In this document: one piece after another, positions 17,168 through 25,796 of the stretch
Position numbering within the stretch: the stretch's first letter is position 1
Layout of the letters: the number at the start of each line of letters is the position of its first letter
Source of the DNA: Bacteroidota bacterium
Lineage (GTDB): Bacteria > Bacteroidota > Bacteroidia > Flavobacteriales > Flavobacteriaceae
DNA length: 64,000 bases
Direction: 5' to 3'
NCBI GenBank assembly: GCA_021793375.1
Contig: JAJYSY010000002.1
Coordinates: 1 to 64,000, forward strand
Notes under the pieces: model-generated
Databases searched by the model: none
Told to the model about the DNA's origin: nothing
What the model saw: only the letters and a program-made list of their open reading frames with translations
Made by a program: the position numbers and the translations under genes

Positions 17168-18088
17168 TCAAGCTTTATTTGTTGGTGTTTTTTCTGTAGT
17201 TGCTTCTCTGAATAAATCTTCTAAATTTTTTAATTTTTGATTCATCTGAAGAATTTTCAATCCTTTTTCTTGTGCAAAATCAAATACTTCAGAACGCATA
17301 TCTTTTTGTGTATTAAAACTGAGTTCATAGAAAAAGCTTCCGGTTGGATTTTCTATTTTATTCAAATTTGGAAGTTTTTGCAAAGCCACATTTTCTATTT
17401 TATAATCAAATTCTACTTGGATGATTTGTTGATTTTCTTCTCTTAAATCTTTTAATTTTTGATCGGCAACTAATTTTCCTTTATGAATGATAATCACTCT
17501 ATCGCAAACAGCTTCTACTTCTTGCATAATATGAGTAGAAAGTAAAATAGTTTTTGTTTTTCCGATTTCTTTAATCAATTCTCTGATTTCTACCAACTGA
17601 TTTGGATCCAATCCGGTGGTGGGTTCATCTAAAATCAAGACTTCAGGATTATGCAGTAATGCAGCTGCCAACCCTACTCTTTGACGATATCCTTTAGAAA
17701 GTTGTTCTATTTTTTTATGGGCTTCCAAAGTTAATCCGGTTAAGGTGATAACTTCTTCAATTCGTTTTTTTTCTATTTTATGAACTCTTCCGCAGAATTG
17801 TAAATATTCTCTGACATACATTTCTAAATACAACGGATTATGTTCAGGCAAATACCCAATTTCTTTTTGGATTTGTAATTTTTCTGTAGCTACAGATTTT
17901 TCATTTACAAAAGCTTTTCCTGAAGTTGGAGAAATAAATCCAGTGAGTATTTTCATGGTAGTAGATTTTCCCGCTCCATTTGGTCCTAAAAAACCAACAA
18001 TTTCTCCGGATTTTATTGAAAAAGAAACATCGTTTACTGCTTTTTGCGAACCATAAATTTTTGTAAGATTTTCTACTTTAATACTCAT
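17168..18088 (-). CDS. gldA: Gliding-motility-associated ABC transporter ATPase GldA
   Basis: 306-residue ABC ATPase with Walker A GPNGAGKST (about 36-44), Q-loop, signature LSKGYRQRVGLAAAL, Walker B VLILDEPTTGLDP and H-loop STH. The segment IGYLPEHNPLYLEMYVREYL matches the GldA type of Bacteroidota, where GldA works with GldF and GldG in gliding. GldF and GldG are not in this window. The C-terminal about 90 residues (IIQVEFDYKIENVALQ onwards) are the usual GldA/CcmA-like extension. It lies between the symporter gene (5-base gap) and the Crp gene (3-base gap). It may also power the nearby ABC-2 permease, which lacks its own ATPase. Confidence 0.82.
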   Translation of the reverse strand: MSIKVENLTKIYGSQKAVNDVSFSIKSGEIVGFLGPNGAGKSTTMKILTGFISPTSGKAFVNEKSVATEKLQIQKEIGYLPEHNPLYLEMYVREYLQFCGRVHKIEKKRIEEVITLTGLTLEAHKKIEQLSKGYRQRVGLAAALLHNPEVLILDEPTTGLDPNQLVEIRELIKEIGKTKTILLSTHIMQEVEAVCDRVIIIHKGKLVADQKLKDLREENQQIIQVEFDYKIENVALQKLPNLNKIENPTGSFFYELSFNTQKDMRSEVFDFAQEKGLKILQMNQKLKNLEDLFREATTEKTPTNKA

Positions 18089-18093
18089 AATTT

Positions 18094-19779
18094 TTATGCT
18101 TGCGTTTTAAGTTCTTCATCATTGTTTAAAAACTGCAAAATAATTGCTATTCCCATCACCAAAGCACAGCCAAATAAATTCAACCATAAATAAGGCATCC
18201 AATCAAACCACCAACCAATAATAACAATTATTTGTGTGATTAATGCAGCTATAAAAACAGCTTTACTCTTTACATATTTCACGAAAAATGCCAAAAGAAA
18301 AATTCCCAATACATTTCCATAAAAAATAGATCCGATAATATTGACCAGCTGAATTAAATTATCAAATAAATGTGCTGTACAAGCCACAAGAATTGCTAAA
18401 CCTCCCCAAAGTAAAGTAAACCATCTTGAAGCTTTTAAATAATGTTTTTCATCTTTTTCTTTTTGCTGGTTTCTTCTGTATAAATCCACCACGGTTGTAG
18501 AAGCCAAAGCGTTGAGTTCTGAAGCTGTGGAAGACATAGCTGCAGATAAAATCACCGCTAATAAAAGTCCGATTAATCCGCGGGGAAGATTATTTAAAAT
18601 AAAATGGATAAAAACATAATCCTTATCGTTGGTTTCTATTTTTTGATCTATTTCTGCTAAAACCTCTGCTCCTGAATTTCGAAGTTCTCGATCTTTTTGA
18701 TTATAAAATTTTATTTCTTCTTTATAAGTCGCCTTTTGAGCAGGATTTTCTGTTGTGGCAAAAGCCAAAGCAGATTTAGCTTTTTTCTGTTGATTTATTT
18801 CCAGTTCTTTTTGTAAATCTTGATATGCTTCAGAATGAATTCCCGCTTCTTCTGCCAAAGGATTAAAGCTTAAAGGTGTGGAATTAAATTGATAAAACAC
18901 AAAAACCATTACACCTACCAACAAAATAAAAAACTGCATAGGAACTTTTACCAATCCATTGAAAATCATCCCCATTTGACTTTCGCGAATAGATTTTCCT
19001 GATAAATATCTTTGTACTTGACTTTGATCTGTTCCAAAGTAAGACAAAGACAAAAATGTTCCGCCTAAAATTCCACTCCAGATGGTGTATCTATTATCGA
19101 AATCTAAAGAAAAATCTAAGATTTCCATTTTTCCGCTTGCCCCGGCGATTTCCAAAGCTTTTCCAAAAGTAATATCTTCCGGTAAATAACTTAAAATCAG
19201 AAAAAATGCAATAAACATTCCGCTGAAAATAACTGCCATTTGTTGTTTATGCGTAATATTTACTGCTTCTGTTCCTCCTGAAACGGTGTAGATAATCACC
19301 AACAAACCAATGATAAAATTTAAGGTGATTAAATCCCAACCTAAAACTACAGAAAGAATAATAGAAGGAGCAAAAATGGTAATTCCGGCAGCTAATCCTC
19401 TTTGGATTAAAAAGAGAATTGCGGTTAAAGTTCTTGTTTTTAAATCAAATCTACTTTCCAGAAACTCATAAGCAGTATAAACTTTTAAACGATGGTAAAT
19501 CGGAATAAAAACCAGGCAAATCACCACCATTGCAATGGGTAATCCAAAATAAAACTGGACAAATCCCATTCCATCACTAAAAGCTTGACCGGGTGTAGAT
19601 AAAAATGTGATGGCACTGGCTTGCGTTGCCATCACAGAAAGTCCGATGGTCCACCATTTACTTTTACTTCCTCCTTTTAAAAAGTCTTGAACTTCTTTCT
19701 GACCTCTTGTTTTATAAGCGCCATAGATGACAATAAATCCAAGGGTACAAAGAAGAATTATCCAATCTAAATAATCCAT
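18094..19779 (-). CDS. Sodium:solute symporter (SSS family)
   Basis: 561-residue inner-membrane transporter with about 13 helices of the SSS fold (PF00474). Recognisable parts are SKWWTIGLSVMATQASAITFLSTPGQAF, RLKVYTAYEFLESRFDLKTR and LSYFGTDQSQVQRYLSGKS, the last a highly conserved SSS helix. Between helices 8 and 9 (about residues 315-390) is a long charged insertion (ELEINQQKKAKSALAF and KIETNDKDY), typical for Bacteroidota members. The solute is unknown: sugars, myo-inositol, sialic acid and others fit. It is preceded by a 34-codon ORF and followed 5 bases on by gldA, apparently in one transcript. Confidence 0.9.
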   Translation of the reverse strand: MDYLDWIILLCTLGFIVIYGAYKTRGQKEVQDFLKGGSKSKWWTIGLSVMATQASAITFLSTPGQAFSDGMGFVQFYFGLPIAMVVICLVFIPIYHRLKVYTAYEFLESRFDLKTRTLTAILFLIQRGLAAGITIFAPSIILSVVLGWDLITLNFIIGLLVIIYTVSGGTEAVNITHKQQMAVIFSGMFIAFFLILSYLPEDITFGKALEIAGASGKMEILDFSLDFDNRYTIWSGILGGTFLSLSYFGTDQSQVQRYLSGKSIRESQMGMIFNGLVKVPMQFFILLVGVMVFVFYQFNSTPLSFNPLAEEAGIHSEAYQDLQKELEINQQKKAKSALAFATTENPAQKATYKEEIKFYNQKDRELRNSGAEVLAEIDQKIETNDKDYVFIHFILNNLPRGLIGLLLAVILSAAMSSTASELNALASTTVVDLYRRNQQKEKDEKHYLKASRWFTLLWGGLAILVACTAHLFDNLIQLVNIIGSIFYGNVLGIFLLAFFVKYVKSKAVFIAALITQIIVIIGWWFDWMPYLWLNLFGCALVMGIAIILQFLNNDEELKTQA

Positions 19780-19789
19780 TCAGAAGATT

Positions 19790-19894
19790 TTAAGTAAATA
19801 AATAAGTCAAAATATAGAAAAACAAAATATATAAAGCATTAGCAATTAAGACTAAGCTGTAACTTTTTTTCCAAATATATTTTGATTTTGCCAT
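19790..19894 (-). CDS. Small 34-residue membrane protein upstream of the symporter
   Basis: An ORF of 34 codons with ATG at 19894 and TAA at 19790-19792, ending 10 bases before the symporter start. The protein begins MAKSKYIWKKSYSLVLIANA and continues LYILFFYILTYLFT. A basic/aromatic N-terminus is followed by one hydrophobic helix of about 20 residues. Its position 25 bases after the previous gene and directly ahead of the symporter, and its clean composition (positive charges first, then a helix), make it a likely real gene. It could be a small accessory subunit of the transporter, by analogy with other transporters that have tiny partners. No homology search was possible. Confidence 0.55.
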   Translation of the reverse strand: MAKSKYIWKKSYSLVLIANALYILFFYILTYLFT

Positions 19895-19919
19895 TTAAGA
19901 ATTTGTTTATTTTTTATAA

Positions 19920-20498
19920 TTATGGAGTAATCATAATATGTGAGCGGTGCGTATCTGCATCCATCAACCAAGGCATTCCTTTTCCTTGTGGTTTGTCAGG
20001 CAATCCGGTTTCTTCTACACTCATGTAAGGTTTATAGAAAACATATCTCAATTTTCCGTCTTTTACTTCTCCTGTTTCAACATTATAATTTGCTTGATCA
20101 GCAGATAAAACATAAAGAATTGCAGCTTCTTCCGGCATTTCTAATTTTCCAGAATCGATTTCTTTTTTACGGATTTCTTGTTTTTCTTCAGCCGATTTTC
20201 CTTCTGCTTCCAATTCTCTTCCACGCTGCATAAATGCTTCTAATTTATTGCTGTAGCAAGCTGCGCTAAATCCTTCTTTTTTAGGATCGTCTGCCAAACA
20301 GACTAATTCATTATTTCCCTCTCTTAAAGTTATTAGTTTTCCGTCTGCATTATATCCTAAAACTTTTGCTCCCTCTTGAAACATTTGAGGTGCTGCCTGA
20401 ACAGTGGCTTTAATTTGTGCATCTTTTGAAGGGATTTTATTTTGAGCATAAGCTCCAATCGTGAAAAGCGTTAATAATACTGATAATGTTTTTTTCAT
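19920..20498 (-). CDS. Conserved secreted protein of unknown function
   Basis: 192-residue protein with a signal peptide (MKKTLSVLLTLFTIGAYAQ). The mature part is hydrophilic, with VLGYNADGKLITLREGNNELVCLADDPKKEGFSAACY, whose two cysteines probably form a disulfide, a charged helix (RGRELEAEGKSAEEKQEIRKKEI), and a conserved-looking end (KGMPWLMDADTHRSHIMITP). I recall similar proteins across Bacteroidota with no assigned role. It heads a minus-strand series of genes (small ORF, symporter, gldA and so on) with short gaps, so it may be the first gene of that transcript. Confidence 0.7.
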   Translation of the reverse strand: MKKTLSVLLTLFTIGAYAQNKIPSKDAQIKATVQAAPQMFQEGAKVLGYNADGKLITLREGNNELVCLADDPKKEGFSAACYSNKLEAFMQRGRELEAEGKSAEEKQEIRKKEIDSGKLEMPEEAAILYVLSADQANYNVETGEVKDGKLRYVFYKPYMSVEETGLPDKPQGKGMPWLMDADTHRSHIMITP

Positions 20499-20615
20499 AA
20501 GTTTAGTTTTAAAAGTTTAAATAATTTTTTTTATGATTTCTATTTGGTTAAAAATATTGATAATAATAATGCTAAGCAATTAATTTTATGATTTTTCAAA
20601 AACCGGAAAATAATA

Positions 20616-21794
20616 TCAATTAGTTTTTACGGTTTTTCTTTTGTGATATATCTTATCAACAATTACGGCAATTGCTCCATCTCCCATCACATTTGCAGCG
20701 GTTCCAAAACTATCCATTGCAATATAAAGTGCAATCATCAAGCTTTGTTCTTCTTCGCCAAAACCCAACACAGAACTCAACACTGCCAAAGCTGCCATAA
20801 TTGCTCCGCCGGGAACACCGGGTGCGGCTACCATAGTTATTCCTAACATAGCGATAAATCCGAGCATTTGAAGAAAATCTATCGGGATTCCTTGAATTAA
20901 CATTAATGCAATAGCACAAGCTACTATTTTTAAAGTGCTTCCTGCCAAATGAATGGTTGCACAAAGTGGAATGCTAAATCCGGCAATTTTTGGATCTACT
21001 TTGTTTTTTTCTGCTTGGGCCAATGTAATCGGAATTGTTGCTGCAGAAGATTGTGTTCCTAAAGCTGTAAAATAAGCCGGCAACATTGTTTTCATCATTT
21101 TAAAAGGATTTCTTTTAGCGATAAATCCTGCGATGATATATTGCATTATCAACAAGAAAATATGAAGTAAGAAAATCACTCCGATTATTTTGACAAAGGT
21201 TTTTAGAATAACAAAAACTTGTCCGCTGTAAGTCATATTAAGAAAAATTCCGAAGATGAAAAGCGGTAAAAAAGGAATGATTATTTTTTGAATAATTTTC
21301 ATTATGATTTCGCCAAATTCTTCGAAAACATTTTTTAAATAATTCCCTTTTAAACGAGAAATTGAAACTCCCATTAAAAAAGCAAAAACCAATCCGCTCA
21401 TCACATCAAAAATTGGTGGCATGGCAATTTCAAAATAAGGTTTTAGATTGTTTTCGCTTCCAAACTCAATAATGTTTTCATTTTCTAAGAGTTTTGGAAA
21501 AACTTCTATGCTCACACCATAAGTCATCAATCCGGAAATTAAAGTAGAGCTATAAGCAATCAAAATAGTGATCAGCAATAATTTTCCGGCTTGATTTCCT
21601 ATATTTCCTATTGCGGGAATTATCAATCCCACAATAATCAACGGAATAATAAAGTCGAGGAAATTCCCGAAAATTCCATTAAAAGTGATAAAAATTTTAC
21701 TGATGGATTCCGGCAGATAATTTCCTAAAATACTTCCCAGCACAATTGCTAAGATGATTTTTAAGAGAAGATTATTTTTGATAAGTTTTTTCAT
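20616..21794 (-). CDS. Dicarboxylate/amino acid:cation symporter (DAACS family)
   Basis: 392-residue inner-membrane transporter of the glutamate/aspartate/C4-dicarboxylate family. It has 8 helices plus re-entrant hairpins. Diagnostic parts are the serine-rich first hairpin (ALGTQSSAATIPITL) and APGVPGGAIMAALAVL, the second-hairpin equivalent, followed by YIAMDSFGTAANVMGDGAIAVIVDK, where the conserved D, N and D residues bind substrate and sodium. The length is normal. It follows the PIG-L gene by 31 bases and is probably co-transcribed. The substrate (Glu/Asp, Ser/Thr or C4 acids) is undecided. Confidence 0.92.
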   Translation of the reverse strand: MKKLIKNNLLLKIILAIVLGSILGNYLPESISKIFITFNGIFGNFLDFIIPLIIVGLIIPAIGNIGNQAGKLLLITILIAYSSTLISGLMTYGVSIEVFPKLLENENIIEFGSENNLKPYFEIAMPPIFDVMSGLVFAFLMGVSISRLKGNYLKNVFEEFGEIIMKIIQKIIIPFLPLFIFGIFLNMTYSGQVFVILKTFVKIIGVIFLLHIFLLIMQYIIAGFIAKRNPFKMMKTMLPAYFTALGTQSSAATIPITLAQAEKNKVDPKIAGFSIPLCATIHLAGSTLKIVACAIALMLIQGIPIDFLQMLGFIAMLGITMVAAPGVPGGAIMAALAVLSSVLGFGEEEQSLMIALYIAMDSFGTAANVMGDGAIAVIVDKIYHKRKTVKTN

Positions 21795-21825
21795 CGATGA
21801 ATTTTCTAAATATTATAGAATCAAT

Positions 21826-24324
21826 TTATAAAGCTAAAATATTAGCAAATAAGCGATAAGCTCCGGGAACACCGGCAGGCAATTCTCTAAAAAAACTCAA
21901 TCCTGTGTAAACATAATGTCCTTCTCCATATTTGGCAACCAATAAACTTCCTTTGAGTTCTTTTTCTCCTTGATCATTCATTCCTAAAATTGGGGTGAAT
22001 TTTCTATTCCATTTTTTCGCAAAATACAAACCTCTTTCTTGTACCCAATTATCAAAATCTTTTGAAGTAATTTTATTGGGATAATTCAACACTGGATGAT
22101 TTGGTGCCAAGAAATTTACAGGAGAATTTTCATCTGTTACGCGTTCACGACCTAAAGTCATTTTATAAGGAGCAATTTCTTCTGTTTTAATTCCCATCAG
22201 CTGACTGTATTGTGTGATTAAAGTTCCGCCTTTTTTTACATAATCAAACAAAACATCTTGGTGTAAAATCAAATTATCATTTACGTTATAAGCTCTGATT
22301 CCTGTGATAACAGCGTCGTAATTTTGTAATTTTTCTACACTTAAATTTTCTCCGGAAATTTCATCTACTTTATACCCTATTTCTCTTAATCCTGTCGGAA
22401 TTTCATCTCCTGCTCCTTGGATGTAAGCAATATTTTTTCCGCCGATTTTAAGTTCTATGCGATTAGCTTTTGTTTTTGCCGGCAATAAAACTCTTTTTAA
22501 AGGAATATGAGGATAATCTATTTTATGTAATTCTTTAGTGAAAATTTTTCCATCGACTTCAAACTTGGGAGTAATTTCTGCTTCTGATTGCTGTTTTGGC
22601 GGAGTTATGGTAAATTTTAAAGTTTTGGATTGTGATTTTTGTTTTAAATCTACTTTTATTTCTTTAGGAGAAATTTTCCAATCCTTTGGAATTTCCAAAC
22701 TTAAATTTCCATTTATTTTATTTTTAAATGCTTGGATTTCTACTTCTATTTCTCTGGGAGAGTGATCTGCAAAAACTAAAACTTTATCTTTCATCTTTAC
22801 AGAAACATCAGGTACAACAGCAAAAGGTTCTCGGATTTCTCCTTTAATTTGATCTACTTTTTTATAAGTTAAATCTCGTTCAAATGTCAAAGAAACACCA
22901 TTGATTTCTATTTCAAAATCAGCTGTGATAACCGCCGGAGTTTTTGGCAAACCCAACAACTCTTTTTGAGGAATATCATACATCCCCGCAGAATGAGAAT
23001 TTTCTAACCAATAAGGAGTAGTGTATTTATGATTTTCAGGAATGAGGATTGTTTCTTTTTTCTGAAAACTTTCTTCTTTTTTTAATTCTTGATTATAAGA
23101 AAAAACATCATTTTTTGCTGTAGAAAAATTTAGACTTTTTAGTTTGATATTTTGATTTGAACGGTTGATGGCTTCCGCATTAATTTTGACTTTTTCAGTT
23201 AAACTTGCAAATTCTTCCGAAGTGGAAATTTCTAAAAATAACCCGGTGGCAGCAGCTATTATTTCTTTGATTTGCTGTATTTTTAAATCTCGCCAATATT
23301 CATCTTCTAAATTTTGAATAAGCTGATAAGCTTTTAGTAATTCCGGAACACTTTTTTGCGGATTGGTAAAGTCGAATTCCTCTTGAACTTTATAAAGAAT
23401 TTTCCCGATTTCTTTTCCTCTTTCTACTCTGCTCCAAGTGGTATTTATACCTTCAAAAATATCTTTTCCTGCATTTTCTATATCTCCTTTTATGGGTTCA
23501 ATAAAATGTAAATCTTCTCCTCTTTCTCCTGCTGAACCAAATCCTTGAGATTTATGCTGACTTCTACTTAAAGCGGAAATTTCTGTATTAGATTTTCCTA
23601 AAATCGGTAAATATTCTCCGGCGTTTACTGTTAAAAACCCATCGTGATCAGCAGCTAAATATTTTTCTTTGCTTCCATAAAAAAACCAAGAATCATTAAA
23701 ATACATACGATTGGGTTGCCAAGGTTTAAAGAACTTCAGCTGTTCTGGATATTCCTCTTTTTTTCCTGACAATTCAAAAGCTTCTGTGCTTAAAATTGCA
23801 GAAGCAGTGTGATGTCCATGAGTATCTCCTTCGGTTCTGTGATTAAATCTGTTGATGACCACATCAGGTCTGAATTTTCTGAAAGTCCACACCACATCTC
23901 CTAAAATTGTGTTTTTATCCCAAATATTAAAAGTTTCTGTCGGATTTTTAGAGAATCCAAAGTCTATGGCTCTGGTAAAAAATTGTTCTCCTCCATCAAT
24001 ATTTCTGGCAGCCAATAATTCTTCAGTTCTGATTACACCTAACAATTCGTTGATTTCTGTTCCGATCAGGTTTTGTCCGCCATCTCCTCTGTTTAAAGAT
24101 AAATATCCTACTCTTGCATTGGTTTTGTTGGATAAATAAGAAATCATTGTGGTATTTTCATCATCGGGATGTGCAGCTACATAAAGCACGGAACCTAAAA
24201 AATTAAGTTTTTCTATTTTTTTATAGATTTCTGCTGAAGAATATTCTTGTTGGTGTTGAGCAGAAAGAAAAGTTGTAAAAAAAAGAACGACAAAAGATAG
24301 ATAAAAAGATTTCTTCATTTTCAA
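21826..24324 (-). CDS. Secreted PIG-L family deacetylase, multidomain
   Basis: 832-residue protein with a signal peptide (FYLSFVVLFFTTFLSAQ). The N-terminal PIG-L/LmbE domain (about residues 40-260) has the zinc motif AAHPDDENT and the distal GHHTA histidine, so it should remove N-acetyl groups from a sugar substrate, probably in the periplasm. The middle is beta-rich (VKMKDKVLVFADHSPREIEVEI), and the C-terminal region (about 620-830) resembles a glutamine amidotransferase-like or ThuA-like fold (YDAVITGIRAYNVND, YVKKGGTLITQYS). Three-part proteins of this type are common in Bacteroidota. It has its own promoter and is divergent from the S24 regulator. Confidence 0.85.
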   Translation of the reverse strand: MKMKKSFYLSFVVLFFTTFLSAQHQQEYSSAEIYKKIEKLNFLGSVLYVAAHPDDENTTMISYLSNKTNARVGYLSLNRGDGGQNLIGTEINELLGVIRTEELLAARNIDGGEQFFTRAIDFGFSKNPTETFNIWDKNTILGDVVWTFRKFRPDVVINRFNHRTEGDTHGHHTASAILSTEAFELSGKKEEYPEQLKFFKPWQPNRMYFNDSWFFYGSKEKYLAADHDGFLTVNAGEYLPILGKSNTEISALSRSQHKSQGFGSAGERGEDLHFIEPIKGDIENAGKDIFEGINTTWSRVERGKEIGKILYKVQEEFDFTNPQKSVPELLKAYQLIQNLEDEYWRDLKIQQIKEIIAAATGLFLEISTSEEFASLTEKVKINAEAINRSNQNIKLKSLNFSTAKNDVFSYNQELKKEESFQKKETILIPENHKYTTPYWLENSHSAGMYDIPQKELLGLPKTPAVITADFEIEINGVSLTFERDLTYKKVDQIKGEIREPFAVVPDVSVKMKDKVLVFADHSPREIEVEIQAFKNKINGNLSLEIPKDWKISPKEIKVDLKQKSQSKTLKFTITPPKQQSEAEITPKFEVDGKIFTKELHKIDYPHIPLKRVLLPAKTKANRIELKIGGKNIAYIQGAGDEIPTGLREIGYKVDEISGENLSVEKLQNYDAVITGIRAYNVNDNLILHQDVLFDYVKKGGTLITQYSQLMGIKTEEIAPYKMTLGRERVTDENSPVNFLAPNHPVLNYPNKITSKDFDNWVQERGLYFAKKWNRKFTPILGMNDQGEKELKGSLLVAKYGEGHYVYTGLSFFRELPAGVPGAYRLFANILAL

Positions 24325-24341
24325 AGTTTTCGAGGTTTGAG

Positions 24342-24349
24342 CAAAGGTA
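24342..24349 (-). promoter_or_regulatory. Predicted -7 element for the PIG-L gene
   Basis: The minus strand reads TACCTTTG, an exact TAnnTTTG match, 17 bases from the start codon. The nearest TTG upstream is 25 bases away, longer than the usual spacing. Confidence 0.5.
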
Positions 24350-24465
24350 AAGTATTTGTAGAAAATCTGTTCATCAAAAATCGCTTAACAAGATAAAGTT
24401 CTGCTGTTTTTTATCTTAAAATTATTTTTTCGGTATTAAATTTTGCAAATAATACATTTAATATT

Positions 24466-24487
24466 TAGCTTTACGGAAATATTCCGT
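24466..24487 (+). promoter_or_regulatory. Promoter with overlapping palindromic operator for the S24 regulator
   Basis: The sequence 24473-24487 reads ACGGAAATATTCCGT, a perfect 6-bp inverted repeat around a 3-base centre. It overlaps the last base of a near-consensus -7 element (TAGCTTTA, 24466-24473), which has a TTG at 24443-24445 with 20 bases between. The palindrome thus covers the predicted transcription start. A related imperfect half, CTTTACGAAATAT (24516-24528), recurs just before the preferred start codon. This is the layout expected of an autorepressed regulator gene. Confidence 0.55.
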
Positions 24488-24526
24488 TTTTGAATGGATA
24501 TTTTCCAAAACAAAACTTTACGAAAT

Positions 24527-25306
24527 ATGGAAAAAGAATTATTTGTCAAACGATTTAGAGAGATTCGAGAAGATTTACATTTTACACAAGTTGAGTTTGC
24601 AGAAAAATTAGGAATTAAAAACACCACTGCAGATATTGAAAGAGGAAGAACTAAACTTTCCGGAGAAGTAATTAAAGAATTACTCAAACAATTTCGTATT
24701 AATCCACTTTGGATTTATGGGGAAAGCAATCAGAAATACTTGGATTTAGATAAAGTAAATGTAATGCCCAAAGTGATTACTGTAGATGGAGAAGGAAATG
24801 ACAACACATTGATGGTCAATCAAAAAGCTGCAGCGGGATATCCTCAAAATATTCAAGAAACAGGTTGGCAGAAAAAACTCCCTGCTTTTAATTTGCCTTT
24901 ACCGGAATACAGAAATGCAACTTATCGTGGTTTTCAAGTAGAAGGAAATAGTATGGAACCCAATTTGGAGGCCGGAGAATGGGTTTTGGGAAAAGCAATG
25001 GATAATATTTCTTACATCAACGAGGGAAAGATATATGTGATTATTACTTTTGATTCTGTTTTGGTAAAAAAACTCTATAAAATTCCTAATAATTCTTCTG
25101 AAGTCAGGTTGGTTTCTATCAATCCGGAATATCCTCCTTTTAATTTAGCTGTAAATGAAATTCAAGAATTATGGCAAGTGAATTCTAAACTTACTTTTTC
25201 TTTAAATGGAAATTCTGAAAATTCTATTTTACAAGAACTCAAAGAATCTATGGAAGAATTGAAAAGAGAACTCAACAGTTTTAAAAGAAAAAGAGCGTTA
25301 AATTAA
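24527..25306 (+). CDS. XRE-family regulator with S24 (LexA/CI-like) peptidase domain
   Basis: Repressor-type protein: an N-terminal helix-turn-helix (FREIREDLHFTQVEFAEKLG, then TADIERGRTKLSGE), a linker, and a C-terminal S24 domain. The S24 part has the possible self-cleavage site Ala-Gly in QKAAAGYPQN, the catalytic Ser in VEGNSMEPNLEAGEW and the Lys in DSVLVKKLYKI. By family knowledge such proteins are inactivated by RecA-stimulated self-cleavage after DNA damage, but some members are not cleaved. I place the start at MEKELFVKRF; an ATG 33 bases earlier (24494) is in frame. No phage genes adjoin it. The end is an acidic/basic coiled-coil-like tail (ELKESMEELKRELNSFKRK). Confidence 0.85.
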   Translation: MEKELFVKRFREIREDLHFTQVEFAEKLGIKNTTADIERGRTKLSGEVIKELLKQFRINPLWIYGESNQKYLDLDKVNVMPKVITVDGEGNDNTLMVNQKAAAGYPQNIQETGWQKKLPAFNLPLPEYRNATYRGFQVEGNSMEPNLEAGEWVLGKAMDNISYINEGKIYVIITFDSVLVKKLYKIPNNSSEVRLVSINPEYPPFNLAVNEIQELWQVNSKLTFSLNGNSENSILQELKESMEELKRELNSFKRKRALN

Positions 25307-25365
25307 AAAGTAAAAAACGTTTAATATCTAACCCCCTAAATAATGATTAAACAACATCAAAATTT

Positions 25366-25796
25366 ATGAAAAGAGCAATAGAAATTGCTCAACAAGGAGT
25401 GGATAACAACAAAGACGGCTCTTTTTGCGCTATTATGATGGAAAACGGAAAATTATTACCGATAGTTATAATCAAATTACCTCAGAAAATGATCCCACTG
25501 CTCACGCTGAAATTTCTGCTATCCGAAAAGCTTGTGAAAAAATAAATTCTTTTCAACTGGAAGACTGTGTTATCTACACTTCTTGTGAACCTTGTCCGAT
25601 ATGTTTTGGCGCTATTTATTGGGCAAGAGTAAAAGCTGTTTATTATGCTTGCACAAAAGAAGATGCCATTGAAATAGATTTTGACGATCAGTTTATTTAT
25701 TAAGAATTAGATAAAAACATAGATGATAGAAATATCAAGTTTGTCAACCTGTTAAGAGAAGATGCAAACAAGTTTTTAACCTCACTCCTATTATAG
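25366..25796 (+). pseudogene. Degraded nucleoside (guanine/cytidine-type) deaminase
   Basis: Reading from the ATG at 25366 gives MKRAIEIAQQGVDNNKDGSF, the normal N-terminus of the GuaD/TadA-like deaminases, but the frame is lost in the A-run near 25447-25451. One added base there would restore GKIITDSYNQ. The next frame holds the zinc motifs PTAHAEISAIRKAC and SCEPCPICFGAIYWARV. It then hits TAA at 25701, after which the same frame continues as ELDKNIDDRNIKFVNLLRED and ends at TAG 25794. So it has at least one frameshift and one nonsense codon in an otherwise recognisable gene. The middle fragment alone has no proper start, so I treat it as inactive. Confidence 0.85.

Noticed and set aside
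24494-25306. Prophage remnant around the XRE/S24 regulator
   Set aside because: No integrase, structural, lysis or replication genes nor att-like repeats were seen on either side; the neighbours are a PIG-L gene and pseudogenes of metabolic type.
25425-25703. 92-codon deaminase ORF as an intact gene
   Set aside because: It starts at a TTG inside the family's conserved region, lacking the N-terminal helix that is readable in the neighbouring frame, and its C-terminus is cut by a stop codon with continuing homology after it.
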